Made by a program: the position numbers and the translations under genes. The notes beneath the pieces were generated by a model. That model saw only the letters and a list, made by a program, of their open reading frames with translations, was not told where the DNA came from and ran no database searches. Below are positions 8,875-18,356 of a stretch of DNA of 64,000 bases, piece by piece; position 1 is the first letter of the stretch, and the number at the start of each line of letters is the position of its first letter. The stretch comes from Bifidobacterium felsineum (lineage in GTDB: Bacteria; Actinomycetota; Actinomycetes; Actinomycetales; Bifidobacteriaceae), in assembly GCF_002802915.1 (NCBI RefSeq), contig NZ_PEBJ01000001.1, forward strand, positions 124,001 to 188,000, read 5' to 3'.

Positions 8875-10502
8875 TGATTGCCCCCTGTGGCGGCGTCATT
8901 CGCCGCACCGATGTTCGGCTGATCGGAGCTGTTGGAGCTCGAGGAATTATCGGAGGAATTGGACGAGGAATCGTTTGAGGAATCAGACGATCCGGATTGC
9001 TTCTTGGCCGCGTCCTCCTGCTGCTTCAGGAATTTGTTCATTTCAGTGCGAATGATGCCCACATGGGATTGCGCCTCTTCCAACGAATCCACGGCAATGC
9101 CCTGGTTGATTTGGTCACGCCAGGTTTGCGGCAGCTCGGAAAGCGAAATCGTGGTGCTGCTCACCTCGTGGGAGAGCTCCATGCCGAAGATATTGGTGGG
9201 CACGCCTTGGTAGATCGCAACCTTTCCGTTGCTGTTGCCCACGTAATAGCGGGTCTGGCTCCACAAATATGTGCCGCCGCCCACGCCGAACAGTGCGGCG
9301 AGCACGATGATGACGGTGAAGATCAATGCCACACGAATCCTGCGCTTCTTGACATGCGTGGCCTTGGTCTGCTGCGCCTGCTCCTTGCGGATGGCCTGCG
9401 CCACCACCGGATCGTTGGGGTCGGCGGAAATACGGCCATCAGGACGCTGCACCACCGGGATTTCGCCGGTATCGGGGTTTGCGCGCTCACCGGTTTCCTC
9501 GCGCACCGCGGACGGTTGCGCCACACGTGCACCGGACGGCTCGGCCGTGCCTTGAGCGGGAGCGTTGTCGTGAGCGCTGGCCGGCTGCATCAATGCGGCC
9601 GCGCGCTGGGCCGGGGAATTATCCACACGCAATGCCGGCGCGGTGGCCACGGGTTCATTGACGATATCGGCGATCGTCTCCAAGCTATTGCCTGCGGCAC
9701 CGCCGATCAGCGGCGTCTGATGCGGCAGGTCGAAGGCATCGGCATCCAACGCCAGCGTGGCGTCGGCGATCACGGCCGTCACATTATCGGTGCTGCCGGC
9801 ACGCAGGGCCATTTGCACCAAGGTTTGCGCGCATTCGCCTTGATCGGAGAGCGTGGTCATCGTCTCTTCGATCGTCGAGTCCTCGAGCACACCGCACAGG
9901 CCGTCGGAGCACAGCAGCCAACGGTCTGCCGGATGGGCTCGGCGAATGGAGATGTCCGGGTGCGGATCGATGTCGAAATCACCGAGCACACGCATCACCA
10001 CGTTGCGCTGCGGGTGGTTCTTCGCCTCAGCAGGCGTGATGCGGCCGGTATCGATTAGATGCTGTACGTAGCTGTGATCATTGGTGATGCGGCTCAGATG
10101 ACCGTCGCGCAGCAGGTAGGCGCGCGAATCACCGATGTGGGCGATGACCCAGTAGCCGGCGACCAAGGCCACGGCAGTCACCGTGGTGCCCATGCCGGCA
10201 AGCTTGCGTTCGCGCTTGGCCTTGCCCACGATGGCGTCATGCGCGGCCATCACGGAGGTCTCCATCATCTTGGAGATCACCTGCACGTCGCCGCCGGTAT
10301 CGTCCTGTTCGATATGGGCGAGCGAGCGGATGGCAATGGTGGAAGCCGTATCGCCGCCCGCATGACCGCCCATACCATCGCAAATGGCGATCAGATGCTC
10401 GCCGGCGAAGGAGGAATCCTGATTATTCGCACGGACCGTGCCCACGTCGGACACAGTGGTGGAATATAAGAACAGCGGTTGTGAAGCGGCGGAATTAGGC
10501 AT
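8871..10502 (-). CDS. PP2C-type Ser/Thr phosphatase (PstP-like)
   Basis: Membrane-anchored metal-dependent protein phosphatase of 543 aa that opposes PknA/PknB. The N-terminal PP2C domain (about 10-240) shows the metal-binding motifs ICDGMGGHAGGD, IAHIGDSRAYL, WLLCSDGL and GSTDNVTAV. A long Pro/Ala linker with several Arg-rich stretches leads to one membrane segment (about 390-412), then an extracytoplasmic domain and a Ser/Asn/Asp-rich C-terminal tail. Its stop overlaps the SEDS gene by 4 nt and its start is 4 nt after the fhaB stop. Position in the operon matches pstP/pppA of other Actinobacteria. Confidence 0.94.
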   Translation of the reverse strand: MPNSAASQPLFLYSTTVSDVGTVRANNQDSSFAGEHLIAICDGMGGHAGGDTASTIAIRSLAHIEQDDTGGDVQVISKMMETSVMAAHDAIVGKAKRERKLAGMGTTVTAVALVAGYWVIAHIGDSRAYLLRDGHLSRITNDHSYVQHLIDTGRITPAEAKNHPQRNVVMRVLGDFDIDPHPDISIRRAHPADRWLLCSDGLCGVLEDSTIEETMTTLSDQGECAQTLVQMALRAGSTDNVTAVIADATLALDADAFDLPHQTPLIGGAAGNSLETIADIVNEPVATAPALRVDNSPAQRAAALMQPASAHDNAPAQGTAEPSGARVAQPSAVREETGERANPDTGEIPVVQRPDGRISADPNDPVVAQAIRKEQAQQTKATHVKKRRIRVALIFTVIIVLAALFGVGGGTYLWSQTRYYVGNSNGKVAIYQGVPTNIFGMELSHEVSSTTISLSELPQTWRDQINQGIAVDSLEEAQSHVGIIRTEMNKFLKQQEDAAKKQSGSSDSSNDSSSNSSDNSSSSNSSDQPNIGAANDAATGGNQ

Positions 10503-10506
10503 GCGG

Positions 10507-11028
10507 CTACCTCAGTTCGAAGGTTGTGGCACCGATGCGCACGGGAATACGAGCAGGCAGAATCGTCGGACGATTGATGCGCTGCTGGTTAACCACAGTG
10601 CCGTTGGTGGAGTGCAGATCCTCAATGGCCCACTGGCCAGAGGCGGCATCCAAATAGACACGGGCATGGTGGGAGGAGACGAATTCATCGTCAAGCACCA
10701 CGGTATTCGAGGCGGCACGGCCCAAGGTGATTTCAGACTCGGCAAGCGGCACGGAGCTACCGGCCAACGGGCCATCGATAATCACCAACAACGTAGGCTG
10801 CTGAGTATGGCGACCTGGAGCGGGCGCTGCGGAACTGCGGGCGGCCGGCACCTGGGGTGCCTCGGACTTCACCTTGTGCGCCTCACGCTCGCGGCGACGG
10901 CGAGAACGAGAAGGGCGCGGGCTGAACGTTTCGATGTCCTGACGCAGCGAACGAACCGCCAGCCAAATGAAGACCCACAGTAGGGCTAGAAAACCATACT
11001 TCAGTAGGGCGAAAGTCAATTCGGTCAT
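10507..11028 (-). CDS. fhaB: FHA-domain protein FhaB (FipA-like)
   Basis: Phosphothreonine-binding adaptor of 173 aa. A membrane segment at the N-terminus (about 8-27) is followed by a basic Arg/Lys linker and a C-terminal FHA domain (about 95-170) with the core GRAASNTV...SSHHARV...STNGTVVN, which includes the phosphothreonine-contacting Arg, Ser and Asn. In Mycobacterium the equivalent protein is a kinase substrate that recruits the division machinery. Ribosome binding and spacing fit translation directly after fhaA (29-nt gap) in the same operon. Confidence 0.93.
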   Translation of the reverse strand: MTELTFALLKYGFLALLWVFIWLAVRSLRQDIETFSPRPSRSRRRREREAHKVKSEAPQVPAARSSAAPAPGRHTQQPTLLVIIDGPLAGSSVPLAESEITLGRAASNTVVLDDEFVSSHHARVYLDAASGQWAIEDLHSTNGTVVNQQRINRPTILPARIPVRIGATTFELR

Positions 11029-11057
11029 GGCAACGACCTTTGAGCGGGCGCTCGGGG

Positions 11058-11759
11058 CTACTCCTGCGCCTGAGCGGAAGCCCAGAACAGGATACGCGTG
11101 CGACCGATGGTGATGGTGTTGCCATCGAGCAGCGTGGCGGCGGGCACCTGATGGCCCTCCACATACGTGCCGTTGGTGGAACCAAGGTCGCGTGCGATCA
11201 CACCGTTCGGCGTGATGTCGATCTCAAGATGCTTACGGGAGATGCCCGGATCATCAATCACGATGTCGCAGCCGGAGCCGCGGCCGATTACGGTCTTTTC
11301 CTTGGTGAGCAGGTACTGGTTGCCGTTGACCTCGAGCACCGGGCTGTCTTCAGCCTGCGCGTCGGTGGTGACGGGCACGGCGTTGCCCTGCACGGATTCG
11401 GAAGTGAGGTTGAAGTTGCCCTTGGTCAGGTTCAGATCCTCTTCGAAGATCACCACCACAGGGCCAACGAATGCGTAATGCTGGCTCTTGGCGTATTCGG
11501 TGAGGTTATCGGCAAGCTCATTGGCCAAGGTCTCGCTGCCCCATGCCTCGATACGGTCGAAGTCCGGGGTGCTGAGCTTGAAACGGTATTCATTCGGGGC
11601 CACCGTGCGGTCGCGGCCCACCGGCATGGCTTCCGCGTCAATCTCGCGCTCAAGGGCGCTGGAGAGATCAACAGGCTGCAGATCTTTGGAGCCGAACTTG
11701 GCGAACACTCCGTTGACTGCACCCTCCACGCTTTTTTCAAAACGGTCGAGAACGCTCAT
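11058..11759 (-). CDS. fhaA: FhaA: DUF3662 plus FHA domain
   Basis: First gene of the kinase operon, 233 aa. Residues 1-120 match the DUF3662 (FhaA N-terminal) domain, beginning SVLDRFEKSVEGAVNGVF and containing REIDAEAMPVGRDRTVAPNEY. Residues about 150-230 form an FHA domain with GRGSGCDIVIDDPGISRKH and GSTNGTYVEG. The mycobacterial homologue binds the phosphorylated pseudokinase MviN and restrains peptidoglycan synthesis. AGGGAGG lies upstream of the ATG at 11759. The 251-nt divergent gap to the peptidase gene must hold the operon promoter; no operator was recognised there. Confidence 0.94.
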   Translation of the reverse strand: MSVLDRFEKSVEGAVNGVFAKFGSKDLQPVDLSSALEREIDAEAMPVGRDRTVAPNEYRFKLSTPDFDRIEAWGSETLANELADNLTEYAKSQHYAFVGPVVVIFEEDLNLTKGNFNLTSESVQGNAVPVTTDAQAEDSPVLEVNGNQYLLTKEKTVIGRGSGCDIVIDDPGISRKHLEIDITPNGVIARDLGSTNGTYVEGHQVPAATLLDGNTITIGRTRILFWASAQAQE

Positions 11760-12010
11760 AGTCCTCCCTTTCTAATCGTCACCTATCCTACGCGGCCGTG
11801 GGAATATGGTGCAAAAATACAGCCATTTCAGGCATGATGAGTGCAGAATTTACAAAAATTCGGGGTTGATTTAGGGCGCGTATGGGCGCGGCGCACCACT
11901 TCGCGCCATCTGATGCTGTGCGATATGCCACATGAAATTGGGTGAGGTGCCACTCGGATTGCGCGGCGTGGCATGGGTGCATGACTTGGTTGGCGCGTAA
12001 GTTGTAAGGC

Positions 12011-14632
12011 ATGAGTGGAACGACTGATATCAATGAAGCAATCAAGGATTTTCCTCGTCGCAAGGCCCGCACCCTGCGCTTCACGAGCGGTGCGCCACGC
12101 TCGGCCAAAGTTATAGGAGACGGTTCATCTGCGCTGTTCCTGCGCTCCGATGGGCCGGAGGATCTGGTGACGGCACTCTGGTTGAGCTGGTTCGACGCCG
12201 CCGGCGAGCATCATGAGACCAAACTCGCCGATCCGCGCGAACTGCTGGGTGCTGATGCGGACAGCGAGAACGTGCCTGCCGAGGAGCGCGCCCGCCGCGA
12301 ACGCGCGCGCGAAGGCGGCACCGGCATCGTGAGCTATTCGGTGGATGATGCCGGCGATCGTGTGGTCTTCACGATCAACGGCCGCCTGTACTTGACTGAA
12401 ATCAACTGGCAGGATGCCGTTGAATCGGTGAGCGCTGCCGAAGGGGCTGAGGAAGGCTCCGAAGAAGGCGCAGCCGTCGAAGCCGCGATTGAGATCCCTA
12501 TGGCCCGCACCCGCGAGCTGGCCGGCGCATGGCTGGATGAAGATCCCTCCACGTATTCGCCGGTGCTGAATCCGCGTATCGCACCGGATGGCGAGCACGT
12601 GCTTTACACCACCGGCGCCTATCTGATGCTGGTCGATATCGGTGATTGGGATGACGCTTCTACCGACCGCATCACCGCCATCTACGGCGTTAGTGTTGAA
12701 GACGAGGACGGCAAGCCGGCCGAGAACACATGGAAGATCGGCTTGGCCGAATTCGTGGCTGGCGAGGAAATGAATAGGTATGACGGCTTCTGGTGGTCGC
12801 CGGATTCCCGCCATGTATTGTTCGAATCCTTCGATACCGCGGATGAGCCGACTTGGTACATCAGCGACCCGGCGGATCCCGAACATGCCGCAGTCGGCCG
12901 CCGTTACCCGCGTGCGCTGACCCAGAACGCCGACGTGTATCTGACCGTGATCACCCTGGCTTTTGACGAAAACGACCGGTATGCCGGCATCACCGCCAAC
13001 GCCGATGTGGACTGGGACCGTGAAGCCTACGAATACGTGGCCGCCGTGAACTGGGCGGAAGGCCACGACCCGCTGGTGCTGGTGCAGAACCGCCGTCAAA
13101 CCGCCGATCAGGTGCTCGAAGTCGCTGTGGCCGCCGCCGAGGAGCCGGAATCATTGGAGGAGCCTGTTGCCGCGGCCTGGGCTCAGCTGACCGTCGCCGA
13201 TGCCATCGATTCCGGCGATGTCGCTGACTTGGCAGATGAAGGTGATGCTCCGCAGCTTGGTGCGACGCGCGTCCTTGAAGAGCACACGAACGATCAGTGG
13301 ATTGACTTGGTGCCTGGCACCCCCGCCTATACGCCGAGTGGCCATCTGGTGTGCTCGCTGAACGATATGGAGGCGGATACGAACCGCCTGACCGTGGACG
13401 GCCGCCCGTTCACGCCTGCCGGCTGGAATGTGCGCGAAGTACTCAGCGTGGATGATTCCGAAGTGATGGCCGTGGTGCAGCGTGAGCCTGATTTGGCTCC
13501 TGAAGTGCCGGCTGCCTGGGCCGGGCGCGGAGATGAGCACGATGCACGCAGCTTCGATGTGGTGCTTTTCGATTACAACGGCACTTATGGTGATGATTCC
13601 GGTTGCGCAGCGGTCCCGGTCACGACTCGTCCCGGTGTGTGGACGGCGTCTGCGGGCAAGTGCGGCATGGTGATCACCGGCCGTGACCTGGAGCACGCCA
13701 AGGTGGAGATGACGCATGTGGTGGCATCCGGCCAAGTGACCGATGCGGTTGCCGATGCCGTATTGCATGGCAAGTTGCCGCAATCGCACGGCGGCATCGC
13801 CACCATCGCCAACTATGCGGACGAACCCGGTTTCACGCCGAACGTGCACTTCACGTGCCTTGGCGAACACCGCCTCTACACCGCAATCATCGCGCCGAGC
13901 GCGGAGAGCCCGTATGCGAATGCCGCCAATCTGCCTGTGCTGATGAAGCCTTATGGTGGCCCTGGCTTCCAGCAGGTTGTGGATGCGCAGTCCTTCTATT
14001 GGGAAGGCCAGTGGTGGGCCGACCAGGGCTTCCTGGTGGTCACGGCGGACGGTCGCGGAACCACCGGCCGTGGCCCGGTATGGGATCGCGCGATCTTCGA
14101 GGATATGAAGGATGTGACGCTTGCCGATCAGATCGAGGCCGTAAACGCGCTGCCCGAGGCGATTGCCGAGTTCAACGAAGCCGGTGAAGCTGCTGCCGGT
14201 ATCCCCGCTCCCGACCTCGACAAGGTGTGCATGATCGGCTGGTCCTATGGCGGATTCCTTTCCGCACTCGCCGTACTTGACGCGCCGAATGTGTTCAAGG
14301 CCGCCTGCGCCGGCGCTCCGCCCACCGACTGGACGCTCTACGATACCCACTACACCGAGCGATACCTCGGCCTCGACCCAGAGGTATATCGCCGCAACGG
14401 CATCATTCAGGATGCGCCGAAGCTGGAACGTCCGCTGATGCTCATCCACGGTTTTGCCGACGACAATGTCACCATCGCACACAGCCTGCGGCTCTCGCAG
14501 GCGCTGATGGCTGCCGGTCGCCCGCATACCTTCCTGCCGCTGACGGGCATCACACACATGACCAACGACGAAACCGTGGCTGAGAACCTGCTCATACTCC
14601 AGCGCGATTTCCTCAAGGATGCCCTGACCTAA
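12011..14632 (+). CDS. S9 family serine peptidase (prolyl oligopeptidase/dipeptidyl-peptidase IV type)
   Basis: Protein of 873 aa with an N-terminal beta-propeller-like half and a C-terminal alpha/beta-hydrolase peptidase domain. The catalytic set is visible: nucleophile Ser745 in GWSYGGF, acidic residue in HGFADDN (Asp817 or Asp818) and His849 in ITHMT. No signal peptide is present, so it is probably cytoplasmic and cleaves imported proline-containing or other oligopeptides into dipeptides. The acidic insertion around residues 75-160 (AEGAEEGSEEG) is unusual. There is no Shine-Dalgarno sequence, but TAAGTT lies 7 nt before the ATG, suggesting a leaderless mRNA. Confidence 0.88.
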   Translation: MSGTTDINEAIKDFPRRKARTLRFTSGAPRSAKVIGDGSSALFLRSDGPEDLVTALWLSWFDAAGEHHETKLADPRELLGADADSENVPAEERARRERAREGGTGIVSYSVDDAGDRVVFTINGRLYLTEINWQDAVESVSAAEGAEEGSEEGAAVEAAIEIPMARTRELAGAWLDEDPSTYSPVLNPRIAPDGEHVLYTTGAYLMLVDIGDWDDASTDRITAIYGVSVEDEDGKPAENTWKIGLAEFVAGEEMNRYDGFWWSPDSRHVLFESFDTADEPTWYISDPADPEHAAVGRRYPRALTQNADVYLTVITLAFDENDRYAGITANADVDWDREAYEYVAAVNWAEGHDPLVLVQNRRQTADQVLEVAVAAAEEPESLEEPVAAAWAQLTVADAIDSGDVADLADEGDAPQLGATRVLEEHTNDQWIDLVPGTPAYTPSGHLVCSLNDMEADTNRLTVDGRPFTPAGWNVREVLSVDDSEVMAVVQREPDLAPEVPAAWAGRGDEHDARSFDVVLFDYNGTYGDDSGCAAVPVTTRPGVWTASAGKCGMVITGRDLEHAKVEMTHVVASGQVTDAVADAVLHGKLPQSHGGIATIANYADEPGFTPNVHFTCLGEHRLYTAIIAPSAESPYANAANLPVLMKPYGGPGFQQVVDAQSFYWEGQWWADQGFLVVTADGRGTTGRGPVWDRAIFEDMKDVTLADQIEAVNALPEAIAEFNEAGEAAAGIPAPDLDKVCMIGWSYGGFLSALAVLDAPNVFKAACAGAPPTDWTLYDTHYTERYLGLDPEVYRRNGIIQDAPKLERPLMLIHGFADDNVTIAHSLRLSQALMAAGRPHTFLPLTGITHMTNDETVAENLLILQRDFLKDALT

Positions 14633-14656
14633 AGCGGAAGGTTTTAAGATAGGGGC

Positions 14657-15748
14657 ATGCAGCTGACGATGATCGACGAAAACAAATACGCCGAAACCAT
14701 GCGCAACACCGTGTTGCCGGCACTCGAACAGTGCCGCGATGAAGGCTGGTTCGACCCCTCCGCCGCCGAGCGGGCGGCCGGCCTTGAACCGTTTTCCGGA
14801 CTTATGGACACGGGCGGCCGATCCGGTCAGCTGCATTACCTGTGCTACGACGCCGGCAAGTTCGACGCCATCCGCGAGGAGGGCGCCACCGCCACATTCC
14901 GCGGTGCCATCGTGATCAGCCACGGCTTTACCGAGTTCGCCGAAAAATACGACGAACTCGTCTGGTACTTCCTGCTCGCCGGCTACTCAGTGTGCGTACT
15001 GGAGCATCGCGGCCACGGCAAGTCCGCGCGCGACGTCGAAAACCCCTGCATGGTGTGGATTGATGATTGGCGGCGCTATGTGGCAGATTTGGCTGCGTTC
15101 GCCCAGACCATCGGTCAGCAGTACGCAGCCGGCATGCCGTTGAATCTGTTCTGCCATTCGATGGGCGGCGGCATCGGTGCCGCGGTGCTCGAACAGTATC
15201 CGACCCTGTTCGATAAGGCCGTGCTTTCCGCGCCGATGATCGCTCCTGCCACCGGCATGCCGTTGAACGTGGCCCGAGTTCTCGTGGGTGCTTTGTGCGG
15301 TCTGGGCTTTGGCAAGAAGCGTGTGTTTGGCCAAAGTGATTTCACCCCCGAGTTTTCGATGAAGGGCAATGAAGGCGCATCCGAGGCACGCGAACGTTGG
15401 TATTTCAAACTGCGCTGCGAAAACCCGGAATACCAGACCTATTGCGCGGCATTCGAATGGGTGCGTCAGGCGTTGAAGCTCAACCATGCGATCCTGAAGC
15501 CATCCGCCTGCTCGGAAGTGGAGACGCCGGTTCTGCTCTTCCAATCCGGCCACGATATCTGGGTGCTGAACAAGCCGCAGAATAAGTTCATCCAACTGGT
15601 CAAAGACGGTGGCGGCGAAGCGACATTGGTACGATTCCCCGAGTCGCGCCATGAGATCTTCTCGATGCCGAACAGCACCTATAAGCCGTATCTGGAGAAG
15701 ATTCTGAGCTTCTACGACGACCCGATGATCGCCAGCGCTTCCTATTAA
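14657..15748 (+). CDS. Alpha/beta hydrolase, lysophospholipase/monoacylglycerol lipase-like
   Basis: Protein of 363 aa of the serine-aminopeptidase/Hydrolase_4 type. It shows the strand-turn ISHGFTEFAEKYDELVWYFLLAGY, then EHRGHGKSARD, the nucleophile elbow CHSMGGGIG (Ser in HSMGG), a late acid in SGHDIWV and the catalytic His in PESRHEIF. No signal peptide. The likely reaction is hydrolysis of an ester in lysophospholipid or monoglyceride, but the substrate is not determined. The gene starts 24 nt after the peptidase stop; TAAGAT 6 nt before the ATG could also give it its own leaderless transcript. Confidence 0.85.
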   Translation: MQLTMIDENKYAETMRNTVLPALEQCRDEGWFDPSAAERAAGLEPFSGLMDTGGRSGQLHYLCYDAGKFDAIREEGATATFRGAIVISHGFTEFAEKYDELVWYFLLAGYSVCVLEHRGHGKSARDVENPCMVWIDDWRRYVADLAAFAQTIGQQYAAGMPLNLFCHSMGGGIGAAVLEQYPTLFDKAVLSAPMIAPATGMPLNVARVLVGALCGLGFGKKRVFGQSDFTPEFSMKGNEGASEARERWYFKLRCENPEYQTYCAAFEWVRQALKLNHAILKPSACSEVETPVLLFQSGHDIWVLNKPQNKFIQLVKDGGGEATLVRFPESRHEIFSMPNSTYKPYLEKILSFYDDPMIASASY

Positions 15749-15840
15749 CTACGTAGCTGAGTGTAGTTCTTCATTTAGAGTTCATTTTTCTGTCACCTTG
15801 AGGTATAGCCCTCTTTATAAGGCGGGAGAAGAATGGAATT

Positions 15841-17541
15841 ATGGGCATTGTCTCTTCTCTTCGTCGCCGCGCCGCAGCGGTTGCGGCAGTAGTATGCGCC
15901 GGCGCGCTTGCACTAGCCGGTTGCTCGTCCAATCTTTTGGGTGGAAATTCAGATGACGGTTCGGATGTCGCTAACGCCAACGTCCAAACGTTCAAGCCCT
16001 CAGGCGGCAAGGGAGCGACTGCCACGCTCAATATTGCTTCCGGCTCCGAGAACAAGGAAGTGGCCGCCGCCATCCAGAAGGCTGCCGATCAATCCAACGT
16101 GGCCATCACCATGCACTACATGGGTTCGCTGGACATCATGAACGCGCTCAAGAACGGTGGCGAGAATTATGACGCCGTCTGGCCGGCCTCCTCCATGTGG
16201 ATTTCGATGGGCGACACCAAGCACATCGTCAAGGACGCCACCAGCACATCCACCACGCCTATCGTGTTCGGCATCGCCAAATCCAAAGCGATTAGCCTCG
16301 GCTGGGCGGATGACTCAGGAAAGACCAAGCCGGTCTCCACTGCGGACATTCTCTCTGCAGTCAGCAATGGTGATCTCAAATTCTCGATGACTTCCGCCAC
16401 CCAATCGAACTCAGGCGCCTCCGCTTATCTGGCCTTTATGACCGCGCTGCGCGGCGGCGACCAGCCTTTAAGCGACCAGGATTTGAGCGACGCCACGCTC
16501 AAGGATTCCGTGGCCAAACTGCTCTCCGGTGTGGACCGCTCCTCCGGTTCCTCGGACTGGCTCAAAGATATGGTGGTGGCCAATCCCGACCGTTTCGATT
16601 CGATGGTCAACTATGAATCCTTGGTGATTCAGGCCGACAAGGCTCTGACCAAGAATGGCCATGACCCGCTCGTGGCCGTCTATCCATCCGACGGCATCGC
16701 GGTCTCCGATTCGCCGCTCGGCTATGTGGACCGTGGCCAGAAGCTCAAGGATGCGTTCGATTCCTTCGCCAAGGCGTTGAGCTCCAGGGATTCCAAGCTT
16801 GAATTCGAACGCGCGGGCCGCCGCACCGGACTCGGCGGCGCACTCGCTTACTCCTCCGATTCCCAAGTGCAGCAGTCTTTCCGCGCCGAATGGGGCATCA
16901 ATACCGACGCCTCCGCGCTCAAGACCATTCCGCTGCCTACCGCATCCGTGATCAACAGCGCGCTCAACGTCTACCAGACCGCACTACGCAAGCCCAGCTG
17001 GACCGTATGGGTGGTCGATTACTCCGGTTCCATGTCCGGTGAAGGCAAGGATGGCGTGGTCAAGGGTCTCAACGCCGCACTCAATCAGGCCCAGGCCAAG
17101 GCCGCCTACATCGAGCCCGCGGACGGCGATGTGAACATTCTCATCCCATTCGAATCCGAGGCGCATAATCCGATTAAGGCTGAAGGCACCGACACCGCTA
17201 AATTACTGAATGATGCACAGGCCACCGAAGCAAGTGGCGGCACCAATATTTATCGCGGACTTGAAGAAGCGCTGCAGCAGCTGCCGGATGAGGCGGACTC
17301 CACTGAATACACCACGGCCATCGTGTTGATGACCGACGGCCGCTCGGTAACCGATGATCAGAAAGCGTTCGAAGCTGATTACAAATACAACGGCCGCGAC
17401 GTGCCGGTCTTCTCCATCATGTTCGGCGACGCCGACCCCAGCCAGCTGAAGTCGCTCGCCACCTTAACCAACGCCAAGGTATTCGATGGCCGCTCCGGTG
17501 ATCTCGCCTCCGTGTTCCGCCAGGTCAAGGGGTTCAACTGA
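15841..17541 (+). CDS. Lipoprotein with substrate-binding-like domain and VWA domain
   Basis: Protein of 566 aa. A lipoprotein signal peptide (basic RRR, hydrophobic stretch, lipobox LALAGC with Cys28) is followed by a periplasmic-binding-protein-like region (about 55-360) and a C-terminal von Willebrand factor A domain with a full MIDAS: DYSGS (Asp393, Ser395, Ser397), the GGTNI threonine and the LMTDGR aspartate. It is predicted to sit on the outer membrane surface and bind a metal-dependent protein ligand. Its binding-like half is recognisably paralogous to the product of 18353-19459 (shared QSNSG, NYES/GYES, VYP and RAGRR/RHGFR landmarks). The stop shares one base with the next start (TGATG), so translation is coupled to the XpaC-like gene. 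Confidence 0.87.
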   Translation: MGIVSSLRRRAAAVAAVVCAGALALAGCSSNLLGGNSDDGSDVANANVQTFKPSGGKGATATLNIASGSENKEVAAAIQKAADQSNVAITMHYMGSLDIMNALKNGGENYDAVWPASSMWISMGDTKHIVKDATSTSTTPIVFGIAKSKAISLGWADDSGKTKPVSTADILSAVSNGDLKFSMTSATQSNSGASAYLAFMTALRGGDQPLSDQDLSDATLKDSVAKLLSGVDRSSGSSDWLKDMVVANPDRFDSMVNYESLVIQADKALTKNGHDPLVAVYPSDGIAVSDSPLGYVDRGQKLKDAFDSFAKALSSRDSKLEFERAGRRTGLGGALAYSSDSQVQQSFRAEWGINTDASALKTIPLPTASVINSALNVYQTALRKPSWTVWVVDYSGSMSGEGKDGVVKGLNAALNQAQAKAAYIEPADGDVNILIPFESEAHNPIKAEGTDTAKLLNDAQATEASGGTNIYRGLEEALQQLPDEADSTEYTTAIVLMTDGRSVTDDQKAFEADYKYNGRDVPVFSIMFGDADPSQLKSLATLTNAKVFDGRSGDLASVFRQVKGFN

Positions 17542-18356
17542 TGCTCCAAGTAATCTGTGGATTCATAGCCGGGCTAGCGCTCGCCGGTTTCGGTTTCTGG
17601 CTGGCCGGCGGCGGCGTGGTTGGTGCCGGTGTGGCCGTGGTGCTGGCAGGCCTCGGCTATGTGGCCGTATCCACACTGACCGAGCCGGAACGGCGAATCG
17701 GCAAAATGCTGGCCTCCGCGCTGCCGAACGGTCAGAAGGCCGCGGATGCCATCGATGGCGCGAATACGCGTCTGCATTCGATTTCGGCTCTGACATCCCA
17801 GGTACGCGATCCAGCTGTGCGCTCGGAAGCCAACGACTTCATCGTGGCCACACGCGATTTGGTGAACTACGTGACCCGCGACACCTCCGCCTACCAGACA
17901 TTGCGCCACTACATCACCGTGTACGGCGAGCAGACCGAACAGCTGCTGCGCTCCTATGTGGACGTGGAAAGCTCGGGCGCGCGCGATCAGATCGCCAAAG
18001 CGCGCACGGAAACCATTGAGGCGCTGCAGGTGCTCGAACAGACCGCGGCTGGCGAGCTCAGCCGCGCAGTCAGTGCCAAAACCTTGGGTATCGCAGCTGA
18101 TTCCGATGCGATTCAGCGCTTGGCGCGCATGGATGGGTATGATGCCGCGACGCAATCATCGGCACAATCTCAGCGGTCGGCGCAACAGTCAGTACGGCAT
18201 AGTGCGCAGCCTCAGCTGACGAATCAGCGGGAGCAATCGGATCAATTGGAACAGTTTGACCGACTGAGCTGGGCGAATGTGAACCAGCCAGAACCGGAAC
18301 CAGTGCGGTCCAAGCCGGCCCAAAAACCGGCAGAAGGGCGGCAGGAGCAGGAATGA
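17541..18356 (+). CDS. XpaC-like (5-bromo-4-chloroindolyl phosphate hydrolysis family) membrane protein
   Basis: Protein of 271 aa with two N-terminal hydrophobic segments (about 2-22 and 25-46) and a helical cytoplasmic domain starting LTEPERRIGKML. The family is named for a Bacillus phenotype (XpaC) and its true activity is unknown; XpaC and TelA proteins are repeatedly encoded together in stress-response loci. The C-terminal 70 residues are Gln/Ser-rich and poorly ordered. It overlaps the VWA gene by 1 nt and the next gene by 4 nt (ATGA), placing it firmly in the four-gene unit ending with telA. Confidence 0.75.
   Translation: MLQVICGFIAGLALAGFGFWLAGGGVVGAGVAVVLAGLGYVAVSTLTEPERRIGKMLASALPNGQKAADAIDGANTRLHSISALTSQVRDPAVRSEANDFIVATRDLVNYVTRDTSAYQTLRHYITVYGEQTEQLLRSYVDVESSGARDQIAKARTETIEALQVLEQTAAGELSRAVSAKTLGIAADSDAIQRLARMDGYDAATQSSAQSQRSAQQSVRHSAQPQLTNQREQSDQLEQFDRLSWANVNQPEPEPVRSKPAQKPAEGRQEQE

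Noticed and set aside
13151-14923. Minus-strand ORF of 590 codons opposite the S9 peptidase
   Set aside because: Shadow of the peptidase gene; composition typical of antisense frames in GC-rich DNA and no recognisable domain.
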